Of a DNA stretch of 64,000 bases, positions 32,882 to 42,010 are shown piece after piece. Under the pieces are notes generated by a model. It made no database searches. It saw only the letters and a program-made list of their open reading frames with translations, and was not told the DNA's origin. Every line of letters starts with the position of its first letter. Positions within the stretch are counted from its first letter, which is position 1. Origin of the DNA: Anaerocolumna chitinilytica (GTDB taxonomy: Bacteria; Bacillota; Clostridia; Lachnospirales; Lachnospiraceae). A program made the translations under genes and the position numbers. The stretch lies in NCBI RefSeq assembly GCF_014218355.1, contig NZ_AP023368.1:1368001-1432000 (forward strand), in the 5' to 3' direction.

Positions 32882-34537
32882 ATGAATAGAAAAAGGCTGG
32901 TTAAAGTAACCGCTATTATATTAATGTTTGTCATGGTATTTTCCTTTTCATCCAATGCGATTGTAAAAGCTGCATATCCCGCCTGGCAGGCAGGAGTAAC
33001 CTATAAGGTCGGAGACATTGTTTCCTATGGTTCCAGTAACTATCAATGTATTCAGGGACATACAGCGCTGACCGGCTGGGAGCCGCCGATTGTACCAGCT
33101 CTCTGGTCACTTTATAATGGAGGGGGAACTCAAACCGTTGCCACACCGACCTTTAGTCCGGCAGGAGGGACCTACACAACTACACAAAATGTGACGATTG
33201 CCTGTTCTACTGCCGGAAGTACAATCCGCTATACTTTGAATGGCAGTGAACCCACTTCTTCTTCCACAGCCTATACAGGTGCCATTGCGATTGCATCTAC
33301 CACTACTGTAAAAGCAAAGGCTTTTGCATCCGGTATGACGGATTCTCAGACTGCTTCAGCTACTTATACAATCAACAAGGCTGATACCACAGCAAATCCG
33401 GTATTCTCACCGGCAGCAGGAACCTATTATGGAAATCTGAACGTAACCTTAACCTGTTCAACAAGCAATGCAACCATTCGTTATACAACAGACGGCTCCA
33501 CCCCCACATCATCCTCTAAAGTTTATACTTCGGCAATAGCACTTACAGCTACAACTACGATTAAAGCTTATGCAACAGCATCCGGACTGAAGGATTCCTC
33601 TGTTGTAACTGCAACATATACCATATCATCAAGTCAGACAGGACTGCCTGCACATATCCTGACAGGTTACTGGCAGAACTTTGATAATGGTGCTAAATGC
33701 CTAAAGATCAGCGAAGTACCTCAGACCTATAATATTATCGCAGTAGCCTTTGCAATGGCAACTGCCAATCCGGGTGAAGTTACTTTTTCTTTGGATTCCA
33801 GTCTTGCTTCTAAACTGGGCGGTTATACGGAGCAGCAGTTTATCAATGATATTGCTGCAGCGAAGACTAAAGGGCAGAAGGTAATCATCTCCGTAGGCGG
33901 TGAGACAGGTTCTGTAAGTGTAAACAGTACAGCATCTGCTACTAATTTTGCTAATAGCGTATATTCACTTATGGTAAAATACGGATTTGATGGTGTTGAT
34001 ATTGACTTAGAGAACGGTATTAATGCAACCTATATGACCTCAGCACTTCGTCAGCTTTCTTCAAAAGCCGGCAGCGGATTAATTATTACGATGGCTCCTC
34101 AGACTCTTGACATGCAGTCTGTCAGTTCAGGATATTTCCAGGTTGCATTAAACATCAAGGACATCTTAACGGTAGTTAATACCCAGTACTATAATTCAGG
34201 CAGTATGTTAGGACAGGACGGAAAAGTATATTATCAGGGTTCTGTAGACTTCTTAACAGCTTTGGCAGCTATCCAGCTGGAGAATGGGCTTCGTCCCGAT
34301 CAGGTGGGACTTGGCCTGCCTGCTACTTCAAGAGCAGCCGGCAGCGGATATGTAGCTCCAAGTGTAGTAAATTCTGCCCTTGATTGTCTGGCATACGGTA
34401 CCGGCGGCGGGTCCTATAAACCTCCGAGGACATATCCTGCAATTCGCGGTGCTATGACCTGGTCTATTAACTGGGATGCCAGCAATAACTATGATTTTGC
34501 CAATACGGTAAGTGCGAAATTAAAAACTCTTCCGTAA
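32882..34537 (+). CDS. Secreted GH18 chitinase (ChiD-like) with N-terminal CBM5/12 and two chitobiase-C-like repeats
   Basis: 551 residues. A signal peptide (~1-31) is followed by a CBM5/12 (~33-78) almost identical to the C-terminal module of the previous gene, two CHB_HEX_C-type domains (~84-255), then a GH18 catalytic domain (~258-551) with SVGGETG and DGVDIDLE (Glu377 as proton donor). The short barrel and DLE ending point to the ChiD/ChiC-like subgroup, different from the first enzyme, so the two probably attack chitin in complementary ways. GGAGG seven bases before the ATG. Likely one transcript with the upstream chitinase, ending at a strong terminator. Confidence 0.92.
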   Translation: MNRKRLVKVTAIILMFVMVFSFSSNAIVKAAYPAWQAGVTYKVGDIVSYGSSNYQCIQGHTALTGWEPPIVPALWSLYNGGGTQTVATPTFSPAGGTYTTTQNVTIACSTAGSTIRYTLNGSEPTSSSTAYTGAIAIASTTTVKAKAFASGMTDSQTASATYTINKADTTANPVFSPAAGTYYGNLNVTLTCSTSNATIRYTTDGSTPTSSSKVYTSAIALTATTTIKAYATASGLKDSSVVTATYTISSSQTGLPAHILTGYWQNFDNGAKCLKISEVPQTYNIIAVAFAMATANPGEVTFSLDSSLASKLGGYTEQQFINDIAAAKTKGQKVIISVGGETGSVSVNSTASATNFANSVYSLMVKYGFDGVDIDLENGINATYMTSALRQLSSKAGSGLIITMAPQTLDMQSVSSGYFQVALNIKDILTVVNTQYYNSGSMLGQDGKVYYQGSVDFLTALAAIQLENGLRPDQVGLGLPATSRAAGSGYVAPSVVNSALDCLAYGTGGGSYKPPRTYPAIRGAMTWSINWDASNNYDFANTVSAKLKTLP

Positions 34538-34595
34538 GGAGAAGTGTTAACGGGAGCTGGTGCTCGCTAAAATAATAGAATAAAGACAAATGCAA

Positions 34596-34640
34596 GAAAG
34601 CCCCTCTCACTGTCTTCAGACAATGGGAGGGGCTTTCATA
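34596..34640. terminator. Strong bidirectional terminator after the chitinases
   Basis: GAAAGCCCCTC (from 34596) pairs with GAGGGGCTTTC (to 34637), extended by TGTC/GACA around a TTCA loop. Confidence 0.85.
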
Positions 34641-34646
34641 AGGGTA

Positions 34647-36251
34647 TTATTTAACTTGTTTGAAATAGAGGAAATACGGTAAGGAGGCATAGACCTTTCC
34701 TGGTACCGCATTCACCTGAACATAATAGGTTCCGGCGGGTAGATCAGCAAAGATATTCAGGTAGCCGTCATCATCCTCATCGGTATAATCATATAGTATG
34801 GTCTTGTTGCTGGAGTTTAATATCATCAGGTGCATATTATTCAAATCAGATGGATAGGAAGTTGTTGTAGTGGCCAAAACACTGATACGGGAATATTTAT
34901 CAATCGTAATTCGGTAAGAATCAGTTCCAAGTCCTGCCGGGTCTGTAGATGGATCAATGCTTCCTGTGACATAGTATCCATCGGGTATATCCTGAGCAGT
35001 AGCGGTAGCTCCGCTTTTAGTTGAATCTTCCTGTATGGTAATCTTTGAGTAGTCCGTATCATCGGAGTCATCAATACTGCCAACAGAAACAGGTGCAAGA
35101 GTACTAATGCTGTAAATCTGTGTAATGTTAAGGGCAAAATTGAGGTTCTGACCATCGGTGTATTGCATGGTATTCATGCCGATTACCTCGCCAAATGCAT
35201 TTAGGAGAGGTCCTCCGCTGTTGCCGGAAGAGAGGGCGGCGTCTGTCTGTATGTATTTAATATCCTCTGATATCCTGGAGGCATTGGATATGATGCCCTT
35301 GCTGAAAGTATCTTCCAAGCCCAGGGGATTACCGATAGCATAAGCGGTATCACCGGTCTTAGGGGCATATTTGCTGACTGTAAGCGGTGTACCGATACCG
35401 GGAAGGCTTAAGAGAGCCATATCCAGATCTTCATTATAACCCAGAATCGTCTCAATCTTATATTCCTTTCCGTTGTTAAGCGTAACGGAGATGGAAGACG
35501 CTCCTTTAATAACATGGTAGTTCGTAGCAATCACACCTTTTTCTAAAAAGAAGCCGGTTCCAAGTCCTAAGTCAGTGGTTACTTCCACAACGGAAGGGGT
35601 GCATTTTTCTGCGATTTTAGCGGAATCAGGTGCTGAAGATATTGCACGGGAATCTTTGGCAACGATTACTTTGAATGAAGTTTTCTCTTTTCCGTCTTTG
35701 GTCTTTACCGTAATAGTAGCGGTACCGGACTTCTTAGGGATGATATAGAGTTTTAGACTGTCCTCATTATCAGCCCAATCACCCCATTTACAGGTTGCGA
35801 TGTTTTCATCGGATACATCATAAAGTACCACATCATCTAAGGTGGAGTTTTTCAGTGTGACCGTCACAAAGCTTTCCTGATTCAAGGTAATGGAAGAAGC
35901 ACTTGCAGAGAGCCTTGATACTTTATTCACTACCGTGATCTTGCTGGTATATTTCTTTTTACCGGCAGTGGCTGTTATGGTTGCCTGACCGGCTTTTTTG
36001 CCGGTTACGACTCCTTTTGCGGATACAGTTGCAATTTTAGCTGAACTGGATGACCAGGTTACTTTAGAGGAAGTACCGATTAACTTTAAAGTAATGGTAT
36101 TTCCGGTGTATATGGTTGCTTTTGTAGTATTCAGTTTTACGGTGGCCGCCTCTGCATGAATTATAGCCGGCACAACAGGAAGTGTTACCGGTGATACCGC
36201 AAGAGTTGCTGCCATTATTAGCGCAAGCGCTGCTTTTTTGATTTGTTTCAT
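34647..36251 (-). CDS. Secreted trypsin-like serine protease with N-terminal Big2 domain (copy B)
   Basis: 534 residues, same architecture as the protease at 24-25.6 kb: signal peptide, Big2 domain (VTWSSSSAKIATVSAKGVVTG), second beta domain, S1 domain with His246 (TNYHVIKGA), Asp277 (DLDMALL) and Ser345 (SSGNSGGP), and a C-terminal beta domain ending DLPAGTYYVQVNAVPGKVY. Large stretches of the S1 domain are the same in both copies. AAGGAG lies just upstream of the ATG. Both genes are on the minus strand and flank the mannosidase, MATE and chitinase genes. Confidence 0.86.
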   Translation of the reverse strand: MKQIKKAALALIMAATLAVSPVTLPVVPAIIHAEAATVKLNTTKATIYTGNTITLKLIGTSSKVTWSSSSAKIATVSAKGVVTGKKAGQATITATAGKKKYTSKITVVNKVSRLSASASSITLNQESFVTVTLKNSTLDDVVLYDVSDENIATCKWGDWADNEDSLKLYIIPKKSGTATITVKTKDGKEKTSFKVIVAKDSRAISSAPDSAKIAEKCTPSVVEVTTDLGLGTGFFLEKGVIATNYHVIKGASSISVTLNNGKEYKIETILGYNEDLDMALLSLPGIGTPLTVSKYAPKTGDTAYAIGNPLGLEDTFSKGIISNASRISEDIKYIQTDAALSSGNSGGPLLNAFGEVIGMNTMQYTDGQNLNFALNITQIYSISTLAPVSVGSIDDSDDTDYSKITIQEDSTKSGATATAQDIPDGYYVTGSIDPSTDPAGLGTDSYRITIDKYSRISVLATTTTSYPSDLNNMHLMILNSSNKTILYDYTDEDDDGYLNIFADLPAGTYYVQVNAVPGKVYASLPYFLYFKQVK

Positions 36252-36377
36252 TATGTACTCCTTAAAAGTGTAGGAATTAAGAATGACTTCATTATACGAT
36301 ATCTGTTGTGGACGGGCAAGTAAAATATATATTCGTCGGTGGATATCAGGGAAACAATTTTTTTGAATATGTGAAAG

Positions 36378-36421
36378 ATGACCAAGGGTGGATTTTATTT
36401 TAAAATCAACACTTGGTCAAC
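36378..36421. terminator. Hairpin between the 58-residue protein gene and protease copy B
   Basis: TGACCAAG (from 36378) pairs with CTTGGTCA (to about 36421), extended by GATTTTA/TAAAATC. It lies just after the stop of the small minus-strand gene. Confidence 0.6.
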
Positions 36422-36432
36422 TAAAGCTTTTA

Positions 36433-36609
36433 TTATTCACTTTCGGACTTACTGGAGCCGGAGGGTTTGTCAATGTCCGGGATGTCACCGTCACCATACT
36501 CTGTATTAAAGTCATAATCAAGATTTATTTTATCTGTTGGGGCACTCTTTAAGGTACCATCTTTTTTACTCTTTGTATGAGCTTCGACTTTGTTTTTATT
36601 AATACCCAT
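36433..36609 (-). CDS. Small acidic hydrophilic hypothetical protein (58 residues)
   Basis: ATG at 36609 with AAAGGAG eight bases upstream; it runs MGINKNKVEAHTKSKKDG..., then an acidic middle (NTEYGDGDIPDIDKP) and a Ser-rich end (SGSSKSESE). A terminator hairpin follows. The ribosome binding site, compact layout and terminator support a real gene. No family recognised. Confidence 0.55.
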   Translation of the reverse strand: MGINKNKVEAHTKSKKDGTLKSAPTDKINLDYDFNTEYGDGDIPDIDKPSGSSKSESE

Positions 36610-36680
36610 AATATTCTCCTTTTGTTCCTTGTTTTGATTAGCATGTACAAAGAACTGAAAAATATTCGAAGTAATCGAGC

Positions 36681-37004
36681 TTATACGTTTTTATTCTGGT
36701 GGACATATTCCAGGATTCTTTGGAAGCTTTGTGCCATTTCCTGATAATCTGATTCAGAAACAAGCTGACTCTTACCGGCATACTCACAAAGAAAACTTAC
36801 AAATGCTACAAAACGGATATATTGTTTTAATAATTCAAAAGATTCCGAATCCAAATAGCCTTTAATAATTGAATAATTAAAATTGGTTATGGTAAGGACA
36901 ATTTCTGAACCCGTATTATCCAATAAAGCTGCAAGTTCCTCCAATTTATTCTCTGTAAAAAGTTCTTTCATATCTGTATTGAGATTGTGCATTTCTTCTG
37001 TCAT
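36681..37004 (-). CDS. Hypothetical helical protein (107 residues)
   Basis: Predicted all-helical cytoplasmic protein with no signal peptide. Motifs I can describe: an acidic N-terminus (MTEEMHNLNTDMKELF) and a hydrophobic stretch FVAFVSFLCEYAG. The ATG at 37004 is chosen; a TTG at 37025 in frame is possible, with GGAAAGG overlapping it. No family recognised. The neighbours (small acidic protein and Ca2+ antiporter) give no clear hint. Confidence 0.5.
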   Translation of the reverse strand: MTEEMHNLNTDMKELFTENKLEELAALLDNTGSEIVLTITNFNYSIIKGYLDSESFELLKQYIRFVAFVSFLCEYAGKSQLVSESDYQEMAQSFQRILEYVHQNKNV

Positions 37005-37041
37005 ATCAATCGTAATCCTTTCCAAGAAAATATACTAGTAC

Positions 37042-37178
37042 CGAAATCTTGTGAAAGAAATATATATTTATATAATTCTTACAAGAAGTAAAACCTATTC
37101 AATTAGCTTCAAGATTGAGCCGAGGATTTCGCAGGCGAAATCTTGAGTAAGAATTATATATTTATATAATTCTTACTC
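37042..37178. repeat. Imperfect 41-bp direct repeat (94-bp offset) and 16-bp perfect palindrome
   Basis: 37042-37082 recurs as 37136-37176 with few changes; the last 22 bases are identical. The right copy is also the right arm of a perfect 16-bp inverted repeat (37145-37160 with 37163-37178) that reaches into the stop codon of the antiporter gene. A GATTTCG/CGAAATC hairpin (37125-37142) lies between. The palindrome may terminate the antiporter transcript. Confidence 0.8.
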
Positions 37179-38223
37179 AGCCGATTATAAAAAATCCCGC
37201 TGCTGCAATGATATAGATAGAGACTAACTTTAGGCCCTCCATCCAGTTAGAACTGCCGGATTTTACAATCTGGTTGGCCACCAGTACACTGGAGAATAAT
37301 AAGAACAATTCAATCGGCTTTAATACAATACTCATGGGAGTAAAGAACAAGCTGATTAAGACGGAGACAGGAATTACAAAGAGGGCAATCTGAAGACTTG
37401 AACCCACAGCAATTTCAATTGCAATATCCATCTTGTTCTTAAGAGCCATAATAACTGCTGTACTGTGTTCTGCTGCATTTCCGACGATAGGAATGAGGAT
37501 AATACCGACAAACATCTGTGACATACCGGCTGAGGAAGTCATTGGCTTGATGGTATCAACTAAAAGTTCTGATTCATAAGCTATAAATACCGTGCAGGCA
37601 GCAAGGATAACAATGCTTAAGGTAAGGCTCCATTTGGAATCGATATCCTCCGCATGTTCAACACCATATAGGTCATTTTGTGTCTTAAAGGAGTAAAACA
37701 TACCAAGCACATAGATACACAGCATTATAACACTGGTAATAATACTTAGATTCTCGTATTTGGAGGAAACCAAACTTTCAGAAACATGGTAAGTAAATAC
37801 AGCCGGAACAGAAAGCCCTATAACCGCAAACAGCAGCATAGTTGCCGTAAAGCTTCCGAGACCGGAGTCATAGGTTAATTTTTTGTGTTTTAGTCCTCCT
37901 GCAAAAATACTGCAGCCAAGTACCAAAAGAATATTTCCCAGTATGGAACCAACTAAAGAGGCCTTTACGACATCATATAAGCCCGCTCTTATGGCAAAGA
38001 AACTAATAATAAGTTCCGTTGCATTACCAAAAGTTGCATTGAGAAAACCACCGAATTTGGGGCCGGTATAAACCGCAATTTCTTCTGTAGCACTGCCCAG
38101 ATACCCTGCCAAAGGAACAATAGCAAAACATATCAGGAAAAAGGTAAGTGTGGAGTTCCATTTCAGATAATAACCTGCAATGGACAAGGGGATACAAACT
38201 AAAAGAAACTTTAAGTATTTCAT
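37177..38223 (-). CDS. Calcium/proton (cation/H+) antiporter, CaCA family
   Basis: 348 residues, about eleven membrane helices in two inverted halves. Each half has the CaCA alpha-repeat: GGFLNATFGNATELIISFFAI in the first and IPIVGNAAEHSTAVIMALKN in the second, with the acidic residues used for Ca2+. An acidic loop (EHAEDIDSKW) sits between. It exports Ca2+ in exchange for protons. The ATG at 38223 with AAGGAAG eight bases upstream is preferred; the frame extends 55 codons further but without a ribosome binding site. CAX/ChaA-like; no symbol assigned. Confidence 0.88.
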   Translation of the reverse strand: MKYLKFLLVCIPLSIAGYYLKWNSTLTFFLICFAIVPLAGYLGSATEEIAVYTGPKFGGFLNATFGNATELIISFFAIRAGLYDVVKASLVGSILGNILLVLGCSIFAGGLKHKKLTYDSGLGSFTATMLLFAVIGLSVPAVFTYHVSESLVSSKYENLSIITSVIMLCIYVLGMFYSFKTQNDLYGVEHAEDIDSKWSLTLSIVILAACTVFIAYESELLVDTIKPMTSSAGMSQMFVGIILIPIVGNAAEHSTAVIMALKNKMDIAIEIAVGSSLQIALFVIPVSVLISLFFTPMSIVLKPIELFLLFSSVLVANQIVKSGSSNWMEGLKLVSIYIIAAAGFFIIG

Positions 38224-38412
38224 ATTTTTATCTTCCTTCTGCAATGATCTGCAGTATTGCCGTAAAAACAGGAGCAAAAAATCTCTGCGGCATCCTTTCT
38301 GATATTTATTTCTTTGCCCGCTGTATTGGTATATGTACAAAAAATACCATTCATAGTTAATTATACTCCTGTGCATTTTGAAAATCAATGTAACAAGTTA
38401 TTAAACACACGG

Positions 38413-38476
38413 CAAATGCTTGAAACCATATATTAGGTCCCAGACCCTCATTTCTATAGTTGATTTCAAGTGTTTG
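38413..38476. terminator. Weak hairpin after the LacI-type regulator gene
   Basis: CAAATGCTTGAAA (38413-38425) pairs with TTTCAAGTGTTTG (38464-38476), one G-T pair; an inner GGTCCCAGACC hairpin. No clear T-run. Confidence 0.4.
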
Positions 38477-38484
38477 CTCTGCAA

Positions 38485-39501
38485 TCAGACAGATTTACGT
38501 TTAATCAAATTCGTTAATATTTCGATCTTAACGGGAGTATATTCTTTGGAACCGAGGATAGATACCAATCTTTGAACTGCCATCTCGCCCATGTATTGTT
38601 TCGGTACATTGATGCTTGTTAAAGGCGGTTCAACATAAGTACAGACAGGCATATTGTCAAAACCGATTACAGCTATGTCCTCCGGTATGCGAAAGCCCCG
38701 TTCTCTGAAAGCTTTCATGGCCCCCGCAGCAATTAAGTCATTGTCCGCAAAATAACATCTTGCTGTTTCTTCTTTCTGGTCGAGTAGCGCCAGCATATCA
38801 GCATAGGCACCTTCTACCGAAGGGGATAGCAAATGTACGATTGACTTAGAAGTGGACATACCATTAGCACGAACTGCTTTATAGAAGCCGTCAGCACGCT
38901 CATTGAAGTTATTAATGGGATAAGCCGAATGCAGATATCCGGGCTGAGCTTTGCATTTTGAAATCAGGTATGCGGTTGCCTGATAGGAACCCTGTACGTT
39001 ATTGATAAGCACACAGTCCTTGGTAATTGTTTCAAAGTAATTGTCCAATAAAACAAGGGGAATGTTTAATATAGAAAACGGTCTGAAATCTTCTTCCTTC
39101 ATTTCTGTGCCAAGAAGGATAATACCCTTGCAGCCCTGGCTCAGTATCTGGCTTAAATGGCTGTCAATATCATCACCCTCATACAAATAATAGACATTCA
39201 GATAATACCTTGCCTTCTTACATCCCCAGTCGATTCCTTCTGAGAGCTGTGAGAAAAAGGGAGTATCGGAAACGACTGCTCCATGTTTACGGTAATTAAT
39301 AAAATATATGGTGCCGTTGGTGGTTACCGGGGTAGCATTATCCTCGTTAATGCGGGTAAAGTCGTAACCTTGCTGTTTCGCGGCTTCCATTACTTTTTTT
39401 CTTGTTTTTGTACTGACACCTGGCTTGTTGTTTAGAGCCATCGATATAGCGGCTTCTGATAAATTCAGTAATTTAGCAAGTTCTTTTGCTGTAATAGCCA
39501 T
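38485..39501 (-). CDS. LacI-family transcriptional regulator of the isomerase-transketolase-kinase operon
   Basis: 338 residues. The N-terminal HTH (residues 1-50) has TAKELAKLLNLSEAAISMALNNKPGVS and a hinge helix (TRKKVMEAAKQQGYDF). The rest is a periplasmic-binding-like sugar sensor with VIGFDNMPVCTYVEPPLTSI near the end, typical of LacI/GalR. AGAGG seven bases before the ATG. It is divergent from the sugar operon at 39678, and repeated ATTAAGTGA elements in the shared control region are its likely operators. Confidence 0.9.
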   Translation of the reverse strand: MAITAKELAKLLNLSEAAISMALNNKPGVSTKTRKKVMEAAKQQGYDFTRINEDNATPVTTNGTIYFINYRKHGAVVSDTPFFSQLSEGIDWGCKKARYYLNVYYLYEGDDIDSHLSQILSQGCKGIILLGTEMKEEDFRPFSILNIPLVLLDNYFETITKDCVLINNVQGSYQATAYLISKCKAQPGYLHSAYPINNFNERADGFYKAVRANGMSTSKSIVHLLSPSVEGAYADMLALLDQKEETARCYFADNDLIAAGAMKAFRERGFRIPEDIAVIGFDNMPVCTYVEPPLTSINVPKQYMGEMAVQRLVSILGSKEYTPVKIEILTNLIKRKSV

Positions 39502-39565
39502 ATTACCTCTTTCCTGATCTGTAGTTGAAAAAGTCTTTTGTTTCTTTCACTGACAAGTATAGGCG

Positions 39566-39640
39566 ATTAAGTGAATTAAGTCAACAAACACAGAGATAAT
39601 CACTTAATAATTCATTGTAATTAAGTTAAATTCACTTAAT
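39566..39640. promoter_or_regulatory. Operator cluster and promoter between the LacI gene and the sugar operon
   Basis: The nonamer ATTAAGTGA/TCACTTAAT occurs three times: 39566-39574, 39600-39608 and 39632-39640, spaced 34 and 32 bases (about three helical turns). The third overlaps the likely -10 (AATAAT 39638-39643), which follows TTGTAA (39615-39620) by 17 bases. This fits repression by looping. Confidence 0.6.
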
Positions 39641-39677
39641 AATAGTATTATCAAATTTAACTTTGAGGTGAAAGAAT

Positions 39678-41078
39678 ATGGAGAATATTGTTTTGGGATT
39701 TGCACCAACAAGAAGAAGTATATTTTCGGCACCGGATGCAGTGAAATATGCGGAACTGACCAGGAGTAAACTAAAAGAGCTGGGTGTCTGTTTTACAGAT
39801 ATCAATGATATTGCAGAGGACGGATTACTTCATGATGATGCTGACAGAATTAAAATTGCTGCCAAATTCAAAGAAAAGAAGATTGACGGATTATTCTTCC
39901 CACACGGAAACTTCGGAACGGAGTATGAAGTGGCAAGGTTAGCCAAGGAATTGAATGTTCCGGTGCTTTTGTGGGGACCCAGAGATGAGAGTCCGGATGA
40001 GAACGGAATCAGGCTCAGGGACAGCCAGTGCGGACTCTTTGCAACCGGAAAGGTACTGCGCCGCTTTCAGGTACCATTTACATATCTGACAAACTGCCGG
40101 TTAGAGGATCCTGAATTTGAACGGGGAATTCGAAATTTCATAGCCGTCTGTAACGTAGTAAAAGCTTACCGTAACATCCGAATTCTTCAGATCGGACCAA
40201 GGCCCTATGACTTCTGGTCCACCATGTGCAACGAAGGAGAATTGCTGGAACGATTTAATATACAACTGGCACCTATACCCATACCGGAACTGACACTGGA
40301 AGTTAGAAAAGCCAAGGAAGAGAAGGCGGAAGTTCTTAAGGTAATGGAGTATTGTAAAGAAAACTTTGAAGTAGCTGTCAAAGACAGTGAGCTGGAAAGT
40401 ATCGCAGCTCTAAAAGTAGCAATGAGAAAGCTTGCGAATCAATATGGCTGTAATGCAGTTGCAATACAATGCTGGAATGCACTCCAGGGTGAGCTTGGAA
40501 TCATGCCCTGTGCGGCAAACAGTCTACTGAACGAGGAAGGACTTCCGGTGGTCTGTGAAACCGATATTCATGGTGCGGTTACGGCAATTATGTGTGAAGC
40601 GGCCGGGATGGATAAAGCCCGCACTTTCTTTGCGGACTGGACCGTAAGACATCCGGACAATGAAAACGGGGAACTGTTGCAGCACTGCGGTCCATGGCCG
40701 ATATCCTGTGCAGCCTGCAAGCCTAAAATAGGATATCCGCTGGCTTTTCGTCATCCGGGTGCTGTGGAAGCTGAGGCAAAGCAGGGAGATATGACGTTAT
40801 GCAGATTTGACGGTGATAATGGTGAATACTCCCTATTGCTGGGAAATGCTAAAGGTATTCCAGGCCCTTATACAAAAGGTACTTATGTATGGGTAGAGGT
40901 AAAGAATCTGAAAAAGCTGGAAGCAAAGATCGTGGAAGGCCCGTATATCCATCATTGCGTTGGTATTCATGAGAATGTTGTACCGGTGCTTTATGAAGCC
41001 TGTAAGTATATCGGGGTAAAACCGGATTTATATGATGACAACGAAGAAGAGGTAAAAGCTTATATACGCGGTGAATAA
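39678..41078 (+). CDS. L-fucose/L-arabinose isomerase family sugar isomerase
   Basis: 466 residues of the FucI/AraA-type aldose-ketose isomerase family: N-terminal Rossmann-like domains with FFPHGNFGTE, then VAIQCWNALQGELGIMPCAANS, and the metal-binding CETDIHGA (Glu and Asp) with a late HHCVGIHE histidine pair. It should convert an aldose to its ketose. Together with the split transketolase and FGGY kinase that follow, it fits the first step of a pathway such as D-apiose to D-apulose, though apiose isomerases may belong to another family. TGAGGTGAAAGAAT precedes the ATG. First gene of the operon. Confidence 0.82.
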   Translation: MENIVLGFAPTRRSIFSAPDAVKYAELTRSKLKELGVCFTDINDIAEDGLLHDDADRIKIAAKFKEKKIDGLFFPHGNFGTEYEVARLAKELNVPVLLWGPRDESPDENGIRLRDSQCGLFATGKVLRRFQVPFTYLTNCRLEDPEFERGIRNFIAVCNVVKAYRNIRILQIGPRPYDFWSTMCNEGELLERFNIQLAPIPIPELTLEVRKAKEEKAEVLKVMEYCKENFEVAVKDSELESIAALKVAMRKLANQYGCNAVAIQCWNALQGELGIMPCAANSLLNEEGLPVVCETDIHGAVTAIMCEAAGMDKARTFFADWTVRHPDNENGELLQHCGPWPISCAACKPKIGYPLAFRHPGAVEAEAKQGDMTLCRFDGDNGEYSLLLGNAKGIPGPYTKGTYVWVEVKNLKKLEAKIVEGPYIHHCVGIHENVVPVLYEACKYIGVKPDLYDDNEEEVKAYIRGE

Positions 41079-41191
41079 GTAGAGAACTTACCTGACGGAA
41101 TAGCAGAAGACAGAGTTGTGACAGCGCTGGCACATAAATCTGCTAACTGTTGGGATTGTAAATTAAGGCGCAGCGCAGAAATGAGGTATAT

Positions 41192-42010
41192 ATGGACAGT
41201 CTTACAAAGAAAGCATATGAACTAAGGCGTGACATCCTTGAAATGATCTATCGCTCAAAAGCCGGTCATGTGGGAGGAGATTTAAGTGTAATTGATATCC
41301 TGACTGTTCTTTATTATAAAGTTATGAATGTATCACCTGAGAACAGGAGGGATCCGGACCGTGACCGTTTTATCATGAGTAAAGGTCATTGTGTGGATGC
41401 TTTATATTCTGTACTTGGAAACAGGGGATATTTTGATAAAGAGGAGGCTATTAAGAATTTCAGTGCTTATAACTCCAGGTTTATCGGGCATCCCAATACC
41501 GATGTTCCGGGTATCGAGATGAATTCCGGCTCTCTCGGACATGGAATTTCCCTTGGCGTCGGAATGGCTCTTGCAGCTAAACTGGATGGGAGGGCCTACC
41601 GCACTTATGTAGTCCTTGGAGACGGCGAAATGGCAGAAGGGTCAAACTATGAAGCTATGATGGCAGCCAGTCATTACAAACTTGATAATCTTTGTGCCAC
41701 TCTGGATTTAAACGGCTTGCAGATAAGCGGGCGGACCAAAGATGTAATGTCCAGTGATGACATCAGTGAGAAATTTCAAGCATTTGGCTGGAATGTGGTA
41801 GAGGTGCCAGACGGCAACGATTGCACCGAGCTTCTGGAAGGTTACAAAAAGGCAGAGGAGTTCAAAGGAAAGCCAAGTATTGTAATAGCTCATACGGTAA
41901 AAGGAAAAGGCGTTTCCTTTATGGAAAATAAAAAAAGCTGGCATCACGGGGTTATGACTGAGGAGCAGTATATTCAGGCAGTAAAAGAGATTGAGGAGGT
42001 GTTACTGTGA
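41192..42010 (+). CDS. Transketolase N-terminal (thiamine-diphosphate-binding) subunit
   Basis: 272 residues, the N-terminal half of a split transketolase. Visible features: KAGHVGGDLS and SKGHCVDALY (active-site His), GDGEMAEGSNYEA (the GDG...N thiamine diphosphate/Mg motif), and the DLNGLQISG strand. It works with the C-terminal subunit that overlaps it by four bases (GTGA). Split transketolases are found in pentose and sugar-acid pathways, including apulose-4-phosphate transketolase. GAGG precedes the start. Confidence 0.88.
   Translation: MDSLTKKAYELRRDILEMIYRSKAGHVGGDLSVIDILTVLYYKVMNVSPENRRDPDRDRFIMSKGHCVDALYSVLGNRGYFDKEEAIKNFSAYNSRFIGHPNTDVPGIEMNSGSLGHGISLGVGMALAAKLDGRAYRTYVVLGDGEMAEGSNYEAMMAASHYKLDNLCATLDLNGLQISGRTKDVMSSDDISEKFQAFGWNVVEVPDGNDCTELLEGYKKAEEFKGKPSIVIAHTVKGKGVSFMENKKSWHHGVMTEEQYIQAVKEIEEVLL

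Noticed and set aside
37061..37176. Attachment sites of an integrated element
   Set aside because: The two copies enclose only ~70 bp with no integrase or cargo; a simple tandem duplication explains them.
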